Shown here one piece after another: positions 33,370 to 44,114 of a stretch of 64,000 bases of DNA. Made by a program: the position numbers and the translations under genes. Under the pieces are notes generated by a model. The model saw only the letters and a list, made by a program, of their open reading frames with translations, did not search any database and was not told where the DNA came from. The stretch lies in contig CM043963.1 in NCBI GenBank assembly GCA_014529385.2, positions 5,553,501-5,617,500 of the forward strand, written 5' to 3'. Origin of the DNA: Adiantum capillus-veneris (lineage: Eukaryota > Streptophyta > Polypodiopsida > Polypodiales > Pteridaceae). How positions within the stretch are numbered: position 1 is the first letter of the stretch; every line of letters starts with the position of its first letter.

Positions 33370-35651
33370 TAAAGCTTGATGCAACTATGGACAAAGACAA
33401 CTATCAAAGTCATTTGCATACATACAAGGCATTGATTCAAAAGAAGAGAAGAAGATGGGAAGTAAAGCAACAAGAATTTCAAGTCCAAGAAAAGGCACAT
33501 GCATGTGGAAGATTTTGGAGAAACTTGAGAGGCAAGCGGGTTGAGAATTTTGGTAACTTGAGTCTAGTGGATATGTACACACATTGTAGGCAATTATATG
33601 AGCAAGAAAATACTGAAAAAATGCCATTTTATGGTTCACTCCCATGTATGCCGTCTTTTTTTACTATTGAGGATGTATGCGGTGGGCTTGAAAAGTTGGC
33701 CACTCGCAAAGCGGGAGATCTTCAAGGTATCAAGCCGGAGATGATTAAATGGACGGGAGATTTTACCCATGAGTGGATGTGTGATATGTTCAACCTTGCA
33801 CTTCAACATGGTATGCCTTATGATTGGAGTACTAATTGGGTTAAGCCTTTGCATAAAGGAGGGGATGTAAAGAATGTAAGCAACTACCGGACTATAATGA
33901 TTGGGTCTCTTATGGCAAAGTTGTTTGGGTGCATAATGGAGATGAAATTGAGTGATTGGGCTGAAGAGAATGACAAGCGTGCAAAGGGACAAGCGGGTTT
34001 TCGTCGATGCCATAGCACCATTGATCATCTTGTCACTCTTCGTGTTCTCATGGAGGAAAGTCGGTTGAAAGGCAAGCGATTGTATTGTTGTTTTGTGGAC
34101 TTTAAGAAAGCCTTTGATATGATTCCACGTAACAATTTGTGGAGAAGGATGGAAGAACTCCAAGTGCCAAGTGAGTTTATGCTTGCGGTTTCTCGAATCT
34201 ATGAGAAGGTGATTTGTCAATTGCGCATGGGAAGAGAAATTTCAGAAATTTTTGTAAGCACTATTGGGGTTAAACCAGGATGTCCATTGTCACCAACTCT
34301 CTTTGGTCTATGCATCGATCAATTGGAACAAATGGTACTTGACTTTATGCAAGAAGAAGTCATTGAAGAGGTCACTATTTGCAATGCGGTAATCATGCTT
34401 TTGTTGTATGCGGATGATGTAGTGCTTCTAGCACACACTTTAGAAGATGCACAAAAGCTTATGGTTGTCCTTGAGAACTTTTGCTTGCATAGTGGGCTGA
34501 TTGTAAATGAATCCAAAACAAAGGTTATGCTTGTGAAAACCAACCATAAGGAGAAGCCATGCATTGTGTACAACAACGAGACACTTGAAGTTGTTGAGAG
34601 CTTTAAGTACCTTGGCCTTGAGGTTCCATCCAATCACAAGTGGCATGAATGTGCTATGCGTCGTTTGGAAGCGGGAAAGAGAGCATATTATGCATTTGAG
34701 AACATGTGTAATGCGGGAAACATCAAGTGTTGGGTTCTCAAGAAGTATCTTTTTGATGCATTGGTGACACCGGTTCTTCTTTATGGAGTTGAAGTGTGGG
34801 GTGGGAGCATCTCAAAGTCTACTTGGAAAGAGTTTGAGAATGTCCAAAAGCGTTTTCTTACAAACTTTCTCCAAGTTAAGACACAAACACCATATATGCT
34901 CCTACTTCTTGAGTCGGGATCTCTTCCAATTGAGGTTATGGGCATGGAAAGGGTTGTGGAGTACATGATAAAGATGCGTCAAAACCCCTCACATCGACTT
35001 CCTACAATTGCATGGGAAGCAAGCAAAAAAGTTCAAAAGACGCATAAAAGCAAGATCTTGAGCATGGGATGGATGCAAGACATAAAGAAGTGGTTTGGGA
35101 GATGGGATGCATTACACTTGCTATATGATGCTTCAATTGACTCTCAAGTGAATGAAGCTTTTCTACAACGCCAATGTATTACGGCTTGGGAGAAATCCGG
35201 TGGGTCACGCTTCATACATTACACCACCTATATTGCCCCCAACTACAAAACCATGTTCTTCGCTGAGAGAGGAAACCGTACTCACACTTACATGCTTGAG
35301 CCTATTCCCTTGTCCGCGATACGCACTATTGCAGCAATTCGGCTTAGCTCCCATTTCCTTCGATGCGAGATAGGGCGTTGGGGCAATGGAGAAGAGTCAA
35401 ATCGATTGTGCACATTATGCTCACTGCAAGTTCGAGAGTCTGAGTACCACACACTACTAGAGTGCTCAACTTTTGATCACATCCGAACTTGCTTCTCTCA
35501 CATTTTCAGCCATAACTTAGACCTACACACTTTCCTCTCCCAGCCAAAGGGTGGGCTCTCCATTGCGACTCTCATCACTACAATTTTGGAGCATCGAGAG
35601 TCACTCATCAGCCATACACATACTACATCACATGTAACTTTGGTCCCATAG
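33366..35651 (+). CDS. LINE reverse transcriptase ORF2 (761 codons open)
   Basis: This is the longest open frame in the window. It holds the LINE RT boxes in order: NYRTIMIGSLMAKLF, QAGFRRCHSTIDHLVTLR, CFVDFKKAFDMIPR, GVKPGCPLSPTLFGL and LYADDVVLLA (YADD at residues 348-351). NESKTKVM and FKYLGLEV follow. The C-terminus has a zinc-binding CTLCSLQ...HTLLEC motif at about residues 681-700. LINE RTs copy their RNA at a nicked target. The frame is clean, but the copy lacks its endonuclease start and ORF1 and cannot be autonomous. Confidence 0.93.
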   Translation: MIKLDATMDKDNYQSHLHTYKALIQKKRRRWEVKQQEFQVQEKAHACGRFWRNLRGKRVENFGNLSLVDMYTHCRQLYEQENTEKMPFYGSLPCMPSFFTIEDVCGGLEKLATRKAGDLQGIKPEMIKWTGDFTHEWMCDMFNLALQHGMPYDWSTNWVKPLHKGGDVKNVSNYRTIMIGSLMAKLFGCIMEMKLSDWAEENDKRAKGQAGFRRCHSTIDHLVTLRVLMEESRLKGKRLYCCFVDFKKAFDMIPRNNLWRRMEELQVPSEFMLAVSRIYEKVICQLRMGREISEIFVSTIGVKPGCPLSPTLFGLCIDQLEQMVLDFMQEEVIEEVTICNAVIMLLLYADDVVLLAHTLEDAQKLMVVLENFCLHSGLIVNESKTKVMLVKTNHKEKPCIVYNNETLEVVESFKYLGLEVPSNHKWHECAMRRLEAGKRAYYAFENMCNAGNIKCWVLKKYLFDALVTPVLLYGVEVWGGSISKSTWKEFENVQKRFLTNFLQVKTQTPYMLLLLESGSLPIEVMGMERVVEYMIKMRQNPSHRLPTIAWEASKKVQKTHKSKILSMGWMQDIKKWFGRWDALHLLYDASIDSQVNEAFLQRQCITAWEKSGGSRFIHYTTYIAPNYKTMFFAERGNRTHTYMLEPIPLSAIRTIAAIRLSSHFLRCEIGRWGNGEESNRLCTLCSLQVRESEYHTLLECSTFDHIRTCFSHIFSHNLDLHTFLSQPKGGLSIATLITTILEHRESLISHTHTTSHVTLVP

Positions 35652-35691
35652 GTCATATTTGACCTCCGAGGACGATAATAAAATCTATCTA

Positions 35692-35695
<4 letters not shown>

Positions 35696-35750
<55 letters not shown>
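35696..35750. repeat. CT microsatellite at the LINE 3' junction
   Basis: About 27 CT units following the ATCT tail. Confidence 0.92.
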
Positions 35751-35754
<4 letters not shown>

Positions 35755-37309
35755 AAAGCATTAACGATCCGGGCGTACACACGCTTCAATGGCACCGCGG
35801 CTGGCATCAGACGAGACGGCAAAGAGAAAAGGGGAAGGAGGGAGCGACACGGCAAAATTGGCCAATAGGGTTGTTCATTAATAGCTTCCAAAGAACCATT
35901 ACAATGCTCCTCTGAGCTTCTCACTTGCTCTCTTACACGTACCGTGCCAAAAAACAAAGAGCTCCCCTTTTTACAAAGAGTTTGGCCCCTTTATTGGGAT
36001 CGTTTTTGAGTTTTTAGGCATTTTTCATGGTCAGCCGACATGTGGCACTCTTCTTGGGAGGATTGACCTTGCTTTGACCAATTTGAACACATCCCGAGGC
36101 CTCACTTGCACACTCACATGTGAGAGCCCTTTAGGGAGCAACGACGGCGCCGTCGTTGCTCCTAAGGGCAAGTTTGCCCTCAAAAAACTTTGGGCGGGGG
36201 ACCTTGAGGTCCGCATGGTGGGAAACGGCCCCGACCCTGTGGAGTGCCACGTCATCACCTCCAACTCGCCGCCCACACGGGTACGCGCCTCCTACCTGGC
36301 CAAAATCCGCCACAGATCGCCACCGGCCGCCTGCGCAGCGCCAGCGGCCATGAGCTCCAAGCTCTCCAACTCCCTTCGATGCTCACTGTGGGGGCCCCCT
36401 TACGGACTCATACCCTACTCTGCTACTCGCGGGCAGTGCATGTGGGGCCACTCTATCCGCCACGTGGTAGCTAGCCCTTGAACTGCCTTCGATGACCCTT
36501 TTTGAGTACTCAAGGAACTCCCCCATAATGCCTTTTTGGGCCCACTTCCCCCATGCTCCGATGTAATGACTGGAGGTCGGAATCACAAGCCGCTCATTCG
36601 GGCCGTATTTTCACTGTATCGGGGTAATGCCATGCAAACCTCACCGCCCCTTGACTTTTTTTGAGTTCGTCGTCCGAGGCCACCAAAACACGAGAAATTT
36701 ATCTGCAAGCTTTTTACTGCCCAAGGCTCCCAACCTCGTCTTGCTTTATCTGACAGACTGAATATCCGTTTGACGAACTGTTGATTTGTGCTGACTCACC
36801 CTTCCCCGAAAACTTTGACGAGGCTCAAAAGATGCTAGATGGCACATTCCCCAATGCAACAAAGTGGGCTTAGACCCGGCCCCTAGCAAATCTTTAACTA
36901 ACCATATCTTGCTAACCAGAGCTTTGATTCGCAATCCGAGAAGATAGGCATGCTCCACAACTCGAGCACTACACACATATGCAGTGACATCAACCCGAGC
37001 CACGTGTCCCCAGCTGCCCTATCCGTCGGGGACCTGCTACATACCCTTTCTTTAAACTCCAATATATAGAGCACCGGGGCTCCGTTTGACGAGCCGTCTG
37101 AACTGGCTCGGAGAGCACACTAATGACCACACCTTGGCACATGCTTGTCACCTTCTGGATACCTTTGACTGCCAGCCCTCTTAGCCCCCGTCTGCAGCCT
37201 TCTTGGCCTAAAAAACCGCATTGGACATACATTTCCGCTTCCACTTGGCCACAATAGCTTTAGACACATGCCATAGCACCATCATGTGCACATGCATGCA
37301 TACACACCA

Positions 37310-38324
37310 ACGAGCCGCTTTTTGTGATTCCGTCTCTTTTGCTGGCACTTGGACAAATTCTTTCTTTCCTTTCTTCAACTTTGGCTGCTCTTCTTGCACG
37401 GTTTCTAACCGGCGTTTTAAACAGGTTGCCACCCTTGGTGCTTTTGGCTACTCATCTTCCTTATCTTCCTTGAGCCTCAGCCAATCGTTTTGTGATGGAG
37501 GATCAGACCATCTCCCCTTGGCATGCAATGCTCCATAAACCACCTTTATGATTAGCTCACCCGGCACAATGTATGTGGGGTTCTTGTTGCCCATCTTCAC
37601 CAGATTATCATGTACATAAGCTGCATAATTGATGATCTTCGGCTTGCTTTTTTGCATTGCCCAGGTGAATGTTGTGGCAATTGCTGCAGGCGGCATCCAG
37701 TACTTTTGTGGCCGCTTTGTACACATATGGAAATATTGATTGTACAGCTGACTCATGATTGCCACTTTGGGGTTGGCAATATCTTCAAAGGTATAATTGG
37801 CTTTCTTTTCAGTGTTCACCTTTACTTCGTCTCTTCTTTTGGTTACACTATCCCCCTTGTTGGAGAGGTCTAGTGCAGCTGCCACTACTCTTTCTGTGAT
37901 TAGAATGTCAGTGCCTGGCTTGCCCTGCAGATCGGTAACTCGGACCACTCCATCTTCTTTTATTGTTGTCACCAATTCCCAGACTCTTTTGATGTCAATA
38001 CCTGTCGGCACCGCTTCAAAGTAACCGTGGAGATCAATCTTTCCCATATACGCTTCCATTTTTCTTCTTACAAACTCATTGAGTTCCCGCGGTAGCATTG
38101 GTAGCTCTATCGCGTTTCCTTTGGTGTCTTTGAACACGCCTTGGTAAATCTTTAGATCATTGGACTCTAGCAGATCTTCTTGGATCCATGTGCTTGTTGG
38201 CTTTAGAGTTCCTTTTGGTATGACGAAGGGCTCTACCTCTTCTAGGTAATCTTTTATGGTCATCCTTTTCTTCTTTGCTGGTGACTTTGCGCTGCGATAG
38301 ATCCTGTTGCACTCAGTCGTCCGA
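37310..38324 (-). pseudogene. Element F extra ORF, N-terminal part
   Basis: The open frame runs from at least 38324 (an in-frame TAA lies just upstream) through ATG at 38263 to a stop at 37448. After the stop, coding continues in another frame to KETESQKAAR at 37310. It reads MTIKDYLEEVEPFVIPK, then VVRVTDLQGKPGTDILITERVVAAALDL and KRPQKYWMPPAAIATTFTW. The middle is reminiscent of the plant-transposon-protein domain of extra ORFs in giant plant elements, in which a strand-rich segment precedes a Leu-Gly-Leu box. That is a weak impression. It is not gag or pol. Confidence 0.5.
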
Positions 38325-38463
38325 AGTTAGCGTTTTTTTCATATTAGCTGAGAGACTGAGTTTTAACCATCCAAATGACTTGAAAATTGAAAATAAAGCT
38401 TAAAAAGAACTTGTGAAATTGTGCATGTGCTCATAGTGCAATTCTGGCCAAAATTTTTCATTT

Positions 38464-39344
38464 AGACATCCTACGCGTAGGATGTCTTTTTCATCAAAAT
38501 TGGGTGATACTTGACATGCTGGTGGTCCTTAGCCTACACAACATGGCTATGTGCTTGGATTTGGATTTGGACATCAAAAAGTGGATTTTTGGGCTAATTC
38601 AGGCTTTAGGTCACAAATTGGGTAGAAAGTCCACAACAGGTAGCAAGTGATGTCCAAATGGGTTGAAAATAATTGATATATGGGCTCATTGCACCATGGT
38701 ATTGGCTTTCATGATGTCACTCTTTGCACAGAAGGTCAAAAATATGCTGGAGACATCCTACGCGTAGGATGTCTATTTCATCAACATGGCTTGGAATTTG
38801 TTATGTGGGTAGTCTTTGGCATATGGAACATGGCCATGCTCTTGGATTTTGATTTGGACAAGAACTGATGCTGGTAAGACCCTCTATAGCGTTTTTGGGA
38901 TCAAAAATTGTATCTTGAAGGTGTTGGGGGTCAAAAATGATTAGAATGGCTTCAAACTTGGTATATGAGCTCTTGAAGATGATGTGATTAGATCTGGAAT
39001 GAACAAACACCCTCTGTAGGCCAAAAATGTCAAATAGACATCCTATGCGTAGGATGACTACCTCATCATCTTTTGCAGGTGACCACACAAATTGGTTGGC
39101 TATGTGCTCATGAATGTGTTGTGCAAGTTTCATGTGATTTGGACAAGTTTTGGTAGGTCTATGGCCCATTGTTGCCTCTATGCCCTAACTTTGCGTTTTT
39201 TTATTCATATGAGGTCAATTTTTGTCCAAATGTGATGAAACTTGGTGGCTAGCATGTAAAGGTCATTCAGAAAATGTGTGTGATGAGAAATGTTGGGATC
39301 TTTGCCCAAAAATTCCCTTGAGACATCCTACGCGTAGGATGTCT
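38464..39344. repeat. Four copies of a 24-bp CG-centred palindrome (left cluster)
   Basis: The half-site AGACATCCTACG followed by its reverse complement is perfect at 38464-38487, 38751-38774 and 39321-39344, and has two mismatches at 39036-39059. Spacing is 285-287 bases. The spacers are non-coding, with recurring words such as TTTCATCA after the palindrome and GGATTTTGATTTGGACA-like strings. Confidence 0.92.
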
Positions 39345-40393
39345 CCTGATGATTTTTTCATGGAATCTGTCACTAGTGCCTGCCCTTAGTCCCCTTGAGT
39401 CCCTTTTAAGCCTACTTTCAAAAAAAAAGTCAAATGGATAGAAAGTAACTCCCTGTGTGGATTTCAGAGCCTCCGAGCCGCTTTCTGACTTTTGGAGTTC
39501 TTTTGGGTTAGTCGTTAGGTGGCCGCTTCTAGTTGTAGGTATCTACTGCCCGCTTTGTGTGTGAACCCTACGCTAGTTTTCGCGACAAAACGACAAAAAT
39601 GCATGAAAAGCTCAAGGTGGTGAGCCTACCTCTTATGTCTGAAGCTGGTCGGGTAGTCGTGCGCGTCGTAGAATCTGCTGGAAGTTCCGCTTGCTCTAGG
39701 TGGCAGAAGCTCTCTCTCAAATGTCAATAGTGAAAATGAGCTAAAAATGAGGTGAAAATTTCTTATAATGGAGGTCCCCGAATCACTTTTCATGAAATTT
39801 GACATGTGCTCCTAACTTCTTGCAAGATGCGGTTTAGGTTAAAAAATTTCTTGATTTGGACTCCATTTGCCCTGTTTACCAAAAATTTGACATTTCGGTC
39901 AAAATTTGGCCAAAACACACTTTCCACTCCAATCTCATAATTGCACCCGCACTGTACCATAGGTTTTTCTATAGTCACTAATCATCCCAATATTTATTTA
40001 TTTTCATTACGATCGTTTTTCACCTGCTTTTTGTATTTTTGAAGTTTTTTTCGCTAAAAATTAGCAAAACTAAAAGGAAAATAGAAAATCAAACCTAGAA
40101 AATCCCCAAAAATCATAATAAATCAAAAACATCACCGTAAAACATTATATACACTCACATGAAATTTTTATGGCCGGATTTCTCCGTTTTACCAATATTT
40201 TGTCCAAAAAATGACTCTTTCTACTTATATACACACACCTAGGGACTTGATTTGGCGTTTGGCCCCATATACCTGTAGATACATGCTATATAAGGGCATA
40301 TGTACTTGGGTTAGTTCAAAAAATTTCACAATCAAACAACAATCCTTAAAATTAATCATGCCCTTTTTTGCTCTTTTTGCTATTGGTTCCGCA
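39345..40393 (-). other. Non-coding block with U3-like features at its right end
   Basis: No gene. On the minus strand, TGCGGAACC begins near 40393, close to a purine tract at 40404-40416. TATATAAG lies at 40224-40231, about 165 bases further on, and a GAGGTAGGC donor-like site near 39640. The layout parallels that of A at 7174-7700, so this may be the 3' LTR of D. Confidence 0.4.
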
Positions 40394-40403
40394 TTTGAGA
40401 ATG

Positions 40404-40416
40404 CCTCCCCCCTCCT
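40404..40416 (-). other. Purine tract, candidate polypurine tract of D
   Basis: The minus strand reads AGGAGGGGGGAGG, but about 10 bases separate it from the TGCGG start, so it is less convincing than the tract in A. Confidence 0.4.
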
Positions 40417-40583
40417 AGCCGGACTCCTCCCGGACGACAAGGTATTGCCTCGGAGTATGTGTCGTGCATAGGTTGAAAAATTTGTGCTAATGCTTGGCCG
40501 ATTAATGTGGCCCTATTTTATGCATACTCGGTCAATGCATGGAAAAATTAATGATGTGCAAGAGAAGGGTATAAGCAAGATGC

Positions 40584-41753
40584 TTATTGGCATTCGCTGC
40601 CGAGGTTTCCTGTTTTCTTTGCAAGTAACAACTCTAACTCTACTGCTCTCTGTTTAATTGTTTTTCTTGCAAAAGGCAGTCGCTTTGCCGCTACTGTTGA
40701 TATGGCCGTAATTGTCTCTTTGGAGAGGATTGGCTTGGCCGGAATGGCCGTAGACCGTATCTCTTTTGCTTTCCAGTGGTAGCTTTTTTTGCCAATTTTT
40801 GTAGGTTTTTTTTTACTTCCTTTGTTGTCACTATTTTGTTGCTTATTGGCATCCACATAAGTCGGTTTTCCGGTTGCAAATGCAGTTGTCTGCCTTCCGA
40901 TGTTGCTTGTACTGAAGGGAGTTTCTTTTGCTTTTGTTTCGTTATCCAAATGTGAATAACATTTGGGTTATGGTTGAGCATTTTCTTTGGGATCCATATC
41001 TGTTTTATGCCCTTGGTTTTTGGTTGAACTATCTGCTTCGGTTAAATTATTCCGTTGTATTGTTTTTGGTCTGCCATGTCATTGCTATCCTTCCGCATCC
41101 ATACTTGTTTCCCTTTTTTTGGTAACCTAGATCTTTGCACTGCGGTCGATGACTCTGTATGTATGTAGTTAGCATGGTTGGCTTTTACCTGTTTGTTAGC
41201 CTTGGGTATCATGTTGTTCTTTGGTGGCACTCTTGCTTTTGGCTCTTTTTCTAGTGATTGCATTGATGGTAGTTGATTATCCCGGTATTGCTGAGCAAAG
41301 GCTATTACCTGTTGTTCTTGTGCATGCTGAATTTTGACTGCATTCTCATTCCAATCTATTTGCACATTGTACTCTTTTTGCCAAGGTTGTCCCAAAAACA
41401 TTGGGTGTTGTGTACTTTCATCCTCGACTACATAAAATTTGTGTGGGTAAATATATTGATGTACTTGTACATGCAATATAGTCCAGCCCAATGTTTTCAA
41501 CGAGTACATGCAATATAGTCCAGCCCAATGTTTTCAACGAGTGTGATGTACTACTTTCCAGCACTTGAGGAGTAGGATGAAGTTGACCTATGGACTTGAG
41601 CTGTCGGTATAATCTGTAAGAGATTAAATTTTCTTGAGCTCCAAAATCAAGCAATGCCGTCGATTCAACTTGATTGCTATCCACTTTCACTGCAATTATT
41701 GGCTCCACTGTGTCTTCATCCAACTTCGTTAGTCGAATGGCATTGATTCGCAA
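40584..41753 (-). pseudogene. Core D second retropepsin-like domain and basic tail
   Basis: The frame from 41753 reads RLTKLDEDTVEPIIAVKV, then TALLDFGAQENLISY, where DFG replaces the usual DSG or DTG. A 37-base tandem duplication at 41468-41541 shifts the frame. The next frame continues SLKTLGWTILHVQVHQYIYPHKF and HPMFLGQPWQKEYNV, the closing hydrophobic-Gly motif. A Lys-rich tail of about 200 codons follows to 40584. The domain corresponds to 5197-5631 in A. Confidence 0.68.
41468..41541. repeat. 37-bp tandem duplication
   Basis: The unit beginning TACATGCAATATAGTCC occurs twice in direct succession (41468-41504, 41505-41541). Being 37 bases long it shifts the second-protease frame. Confidence 0.93.
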
Positions 41754-42866
41754 TGGTGCTCCACTTTGTTGTTGTTATCGCAGAAGTCTTTGTTTTGCAA
41801 TGCATTCTTTTGTTTGTGCTTGAGCTTCTTCTTATACTCTCTGTTTCTCCTTCATTCGTTGTTTTCCTTGATGGATTTGTTGAAGCATATCCTGTGTTAG
41901 TGGTAAATGATATTTCTTCAATTGACATCCACTAATCCAATTGGGCATTTCTTCACCTGCTAATGTAGCAAGCTTGACAGCTCCGCTTTGCGATAGATCA
42001 CTAATCACAAAGGGTCCCATCCCTCGCTTTTTAATTTTCTTGGCATGTTGCTTCAAGGTATAAACAAGTACATAATCACCTGTTTTGAACTTTTTCGTGC
42101 GCACATGCTTGCCAAAAAAATCTTTTTGTCTTCTCTTTTTAGCATAGATCGAAGCTACAGCTCTCAAGCGGAGTTCATCTAGCTTTTCAAGATCATCTAT
42201 TCTTGAAGAGAGCTCATGCCCTGTCCATTCTAAGCGTTTCGCTACTCATAGAGTTGGAATTAAAAACTCTATGGGTAATATAGCATTTAGGCCAAACACC
42301 ATGTTGTACGGTGTTGTTCCTATCGATGTTTTGTAAGCTACCCTGTATGCCCATAGTGCTGAGTGTAGCTGCTGATCCCAATCTGTTCTTGACTCTGACA
42401 CAATTTTAGTGAGAACCGTGCATAGTGTTTTATTTGTGGCCTCAGCTTGTCCATTTGCCTGTGGATGGTAAGGAGAAGATTTCCTATGTATGACCATGAA
42501 TTCCTCTAGCAGATATTCAATGACTTCATTAAGAAAATGTGTTCCACGATCACTGAAAATTTCTATTGGTAAACCGTATCGTACAAAAACATTCTCATAC
42601 AAAAATTGTGCAGTGGTCCATGCATCTTCTTTTTGCGTTGCCTTGGCTTCCGTCCACTTTGTGAGATAGTCCGTAGCCACAATGATATATTGGGTATGGG
42701 TGTGATATGCAGGGGGTGAAATAGGTCCCACAAAACCAGTGCCCCATTTTGCAAATGCCCTTGCTCCCCTCATTGGCCGTAGTGGCATCTCATCTCTCTT
42801 TATTGGCACCTTGGTGCGCTGACATGTGTCACAACACTTTACAAAATCTTCAGCATCCATGTGCAA
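41754..42866 (-). pseudogene. Core D integrase
   Basis: 42246-42866 holds the C-terminal half of the second H2C2 finger (CCDTCQRTKVP), then GFVGPI, VATDYLTKWTEA (first Asp), SDRGTHFLNEV (second Asp) and YHPQANGQAEATNK (Glu). After a stop near 42246 the frame resumes with the C-terminal domain at 41832-42167 (KFKTGDYVLVYTLKQ, KRGMGPFVI, then MPNWISGCQLKKYHL). Then comes the charged linker. There is no chromodomain. It is close to the integrase of A throughout. Confidence 0.88.
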
Positions 42867-44102
42867 TGTAGGCCACCATATTCTTGCGGTTAAGACAATT
42901 TTTGCCGTCTTATCGCCCGAAAAATGGCCTCCACTTATTCCGCTATGTGCATGTTCTAGAATCAGCAGGTATTCACTTTCACTTGCACAAATTCTAAGTT
43001 GATTGTCCTTTCCTCGCTTATAGAGTTGGTTCCCAATTAACTGAAAGTCGCGAACCTCCAGCTCTATAGCCCTTTTCCGTGCTCTTGTTATGTTTTCAGG
43101 AAACGTCCTGATGGTTAAGAAATCAATGATATATTGACTCCATGCAGGTGCAATGTTTACCTAAAACAATGTTGCATGATCCATTGGTCGTTTGGCACAA
43201 CATATTGTATAATTGGTAACATAAGAATGTGTGTCTGCATACATAGTTGGCCAATAAACCCCTAATTCTTTCAGTCTTTGGTGTGTTTTCACTATTGAAC
43301 AATGAAATGCACAATCCTGGACATGTGCTTCTTCAAGGTAACACTCGAATTCCTCTGGATTTATACATAATTGTAGAATTTGGTCCGATCCTAGATGATA
43401 CAGCCGTCCTGCAATCAACTGGAAGTTTTTTGTTTGTCGAATTATTTGTTGTTTGGATCTGTATTCCGTATTATCAAACCTACTTCCAAAGGAAAGAATG
43501 CTAACAATTTCCCGAGACCATTTGGGTATCATTTCAATATTGAAAAGATAAGCATTTGGTATGTCATCATCTACTCCTTCAGGAGCTTCCCCGTTGTGTA
43601 TCCTTGAAAGATGATCCACTCGTAGATGGGTTTTACCCTTTTTGACCACCACTGTGAAACAAAACTCTAGCAACATAATAAACCGGCGTACAATTCTCCC
43701 TGTATTGCATGGTTTATTTACCAGATACAAAAGAGCTTGATGATTTGTGAAGAACACAAATTTGTTTGCGAGCAAATAATGCCGAAATTTCTTTACAGCA
43801 TAAATCATTCATAACCCCTCTCTTTCGCTGGTTGTGTAGTTCTTTTATGCACTGTTTAAATGTCGGCTTGCATAAAAAACTAGAAAATCCATTGTTCTGT
43901 CTCTAGGTTGAGCCAGAATACTCCCGATTGCATATGCAGAAGCATCAATGTGAACATGGAATATCTTTTCCCAATCTGGTGCTTTAAGTACAGGTGCTGA
44001 TACAAGGTTTTCCTTCAGCTTTTGGAATGAAGTTTCACACTCCTCGGTCCAATCAAAGTTGACTAGCAAACGATACAGAGGTTGTGCAATGACTGCATAC
44101 AT
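42867..44102 (-). pseudogene. Core D RNase H and tandem H2C2 segments
   Basis: RNase H runs from 44102 (HVHIDASAYAIGSILAQ) through MIYAVKKFRHYLL and TNHQALLYL. The first H2C2-like segment follows at 43.17-43.33 kb: a HVQDCAFH pair, GVYWPTMYAD, then TICC, with the second Cys pair altered. The second is at 42.87-43.0 kb and retains AHSGISGGHFSGDKTA, then WWPTLHMDAEDFVKCC. Frames are broken between the two. Confidence 0.7.
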
Positions 44103-44114
44103 ATATATGAATCT

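Larger units (their letters stand above)
32793..35695 (+). mobile_element. LINE (non-LTR retrotransposon), 5' truncated
   Basis: The sequence starts in the middle of the endonuclease domain, runs through reverse transcriptase and ends with AATAAAATCTATCTATCTAT, an ATCT-type 3' tail. It lies between two CT tracts that together match the GA tract of the G LTR family, so it landed inside that microsatellite. Target duplication cannot be separated from the repeat. Confidence 0.88.
32565..37309 (-). mobile_element. Element I: solo LTR of the G family, inverted, containing a LINE
   Basis: The minus strand from 37309 aligns by eye with the G LTR. Shared strings include ATCTTCTCGGATTGCGAAT-like sequence, CTCTGGTTAGCAAG, GGATAGGGCAGCT and, at the other end, CTATAGAGAGG and CCCCCATTCCCCCTCTCCA. 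There is no internal region or second LTR, so it is a solo LTR left by recombination. Flanks GACGT (32560-32564) and ACGAG (37310-37314) share ACG, so the duplication is imperfect or eroded. It lies within the F extra ORF: coding resumes in the same frame on both sides (KAAR on one side, RLERLMESF on the other). Confidence 0.75.

Noticed and set aside
38464-38487. MicroRNA precursor reading of the 24-bp palindrome
   Set aside because: A perfect palindrome has no loop and cannot form a typical miRNA hairpin; the equal length to 24-base siRNAs is probably coincidence.
38464-39344. CRISPR-like array, because a short repeat recurs at regular spacing
   Set aside because: Spacers are about 260 bases and related to each other, the repeat is a full palindrome, and there are no cas genes. 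This is a plant repeat.
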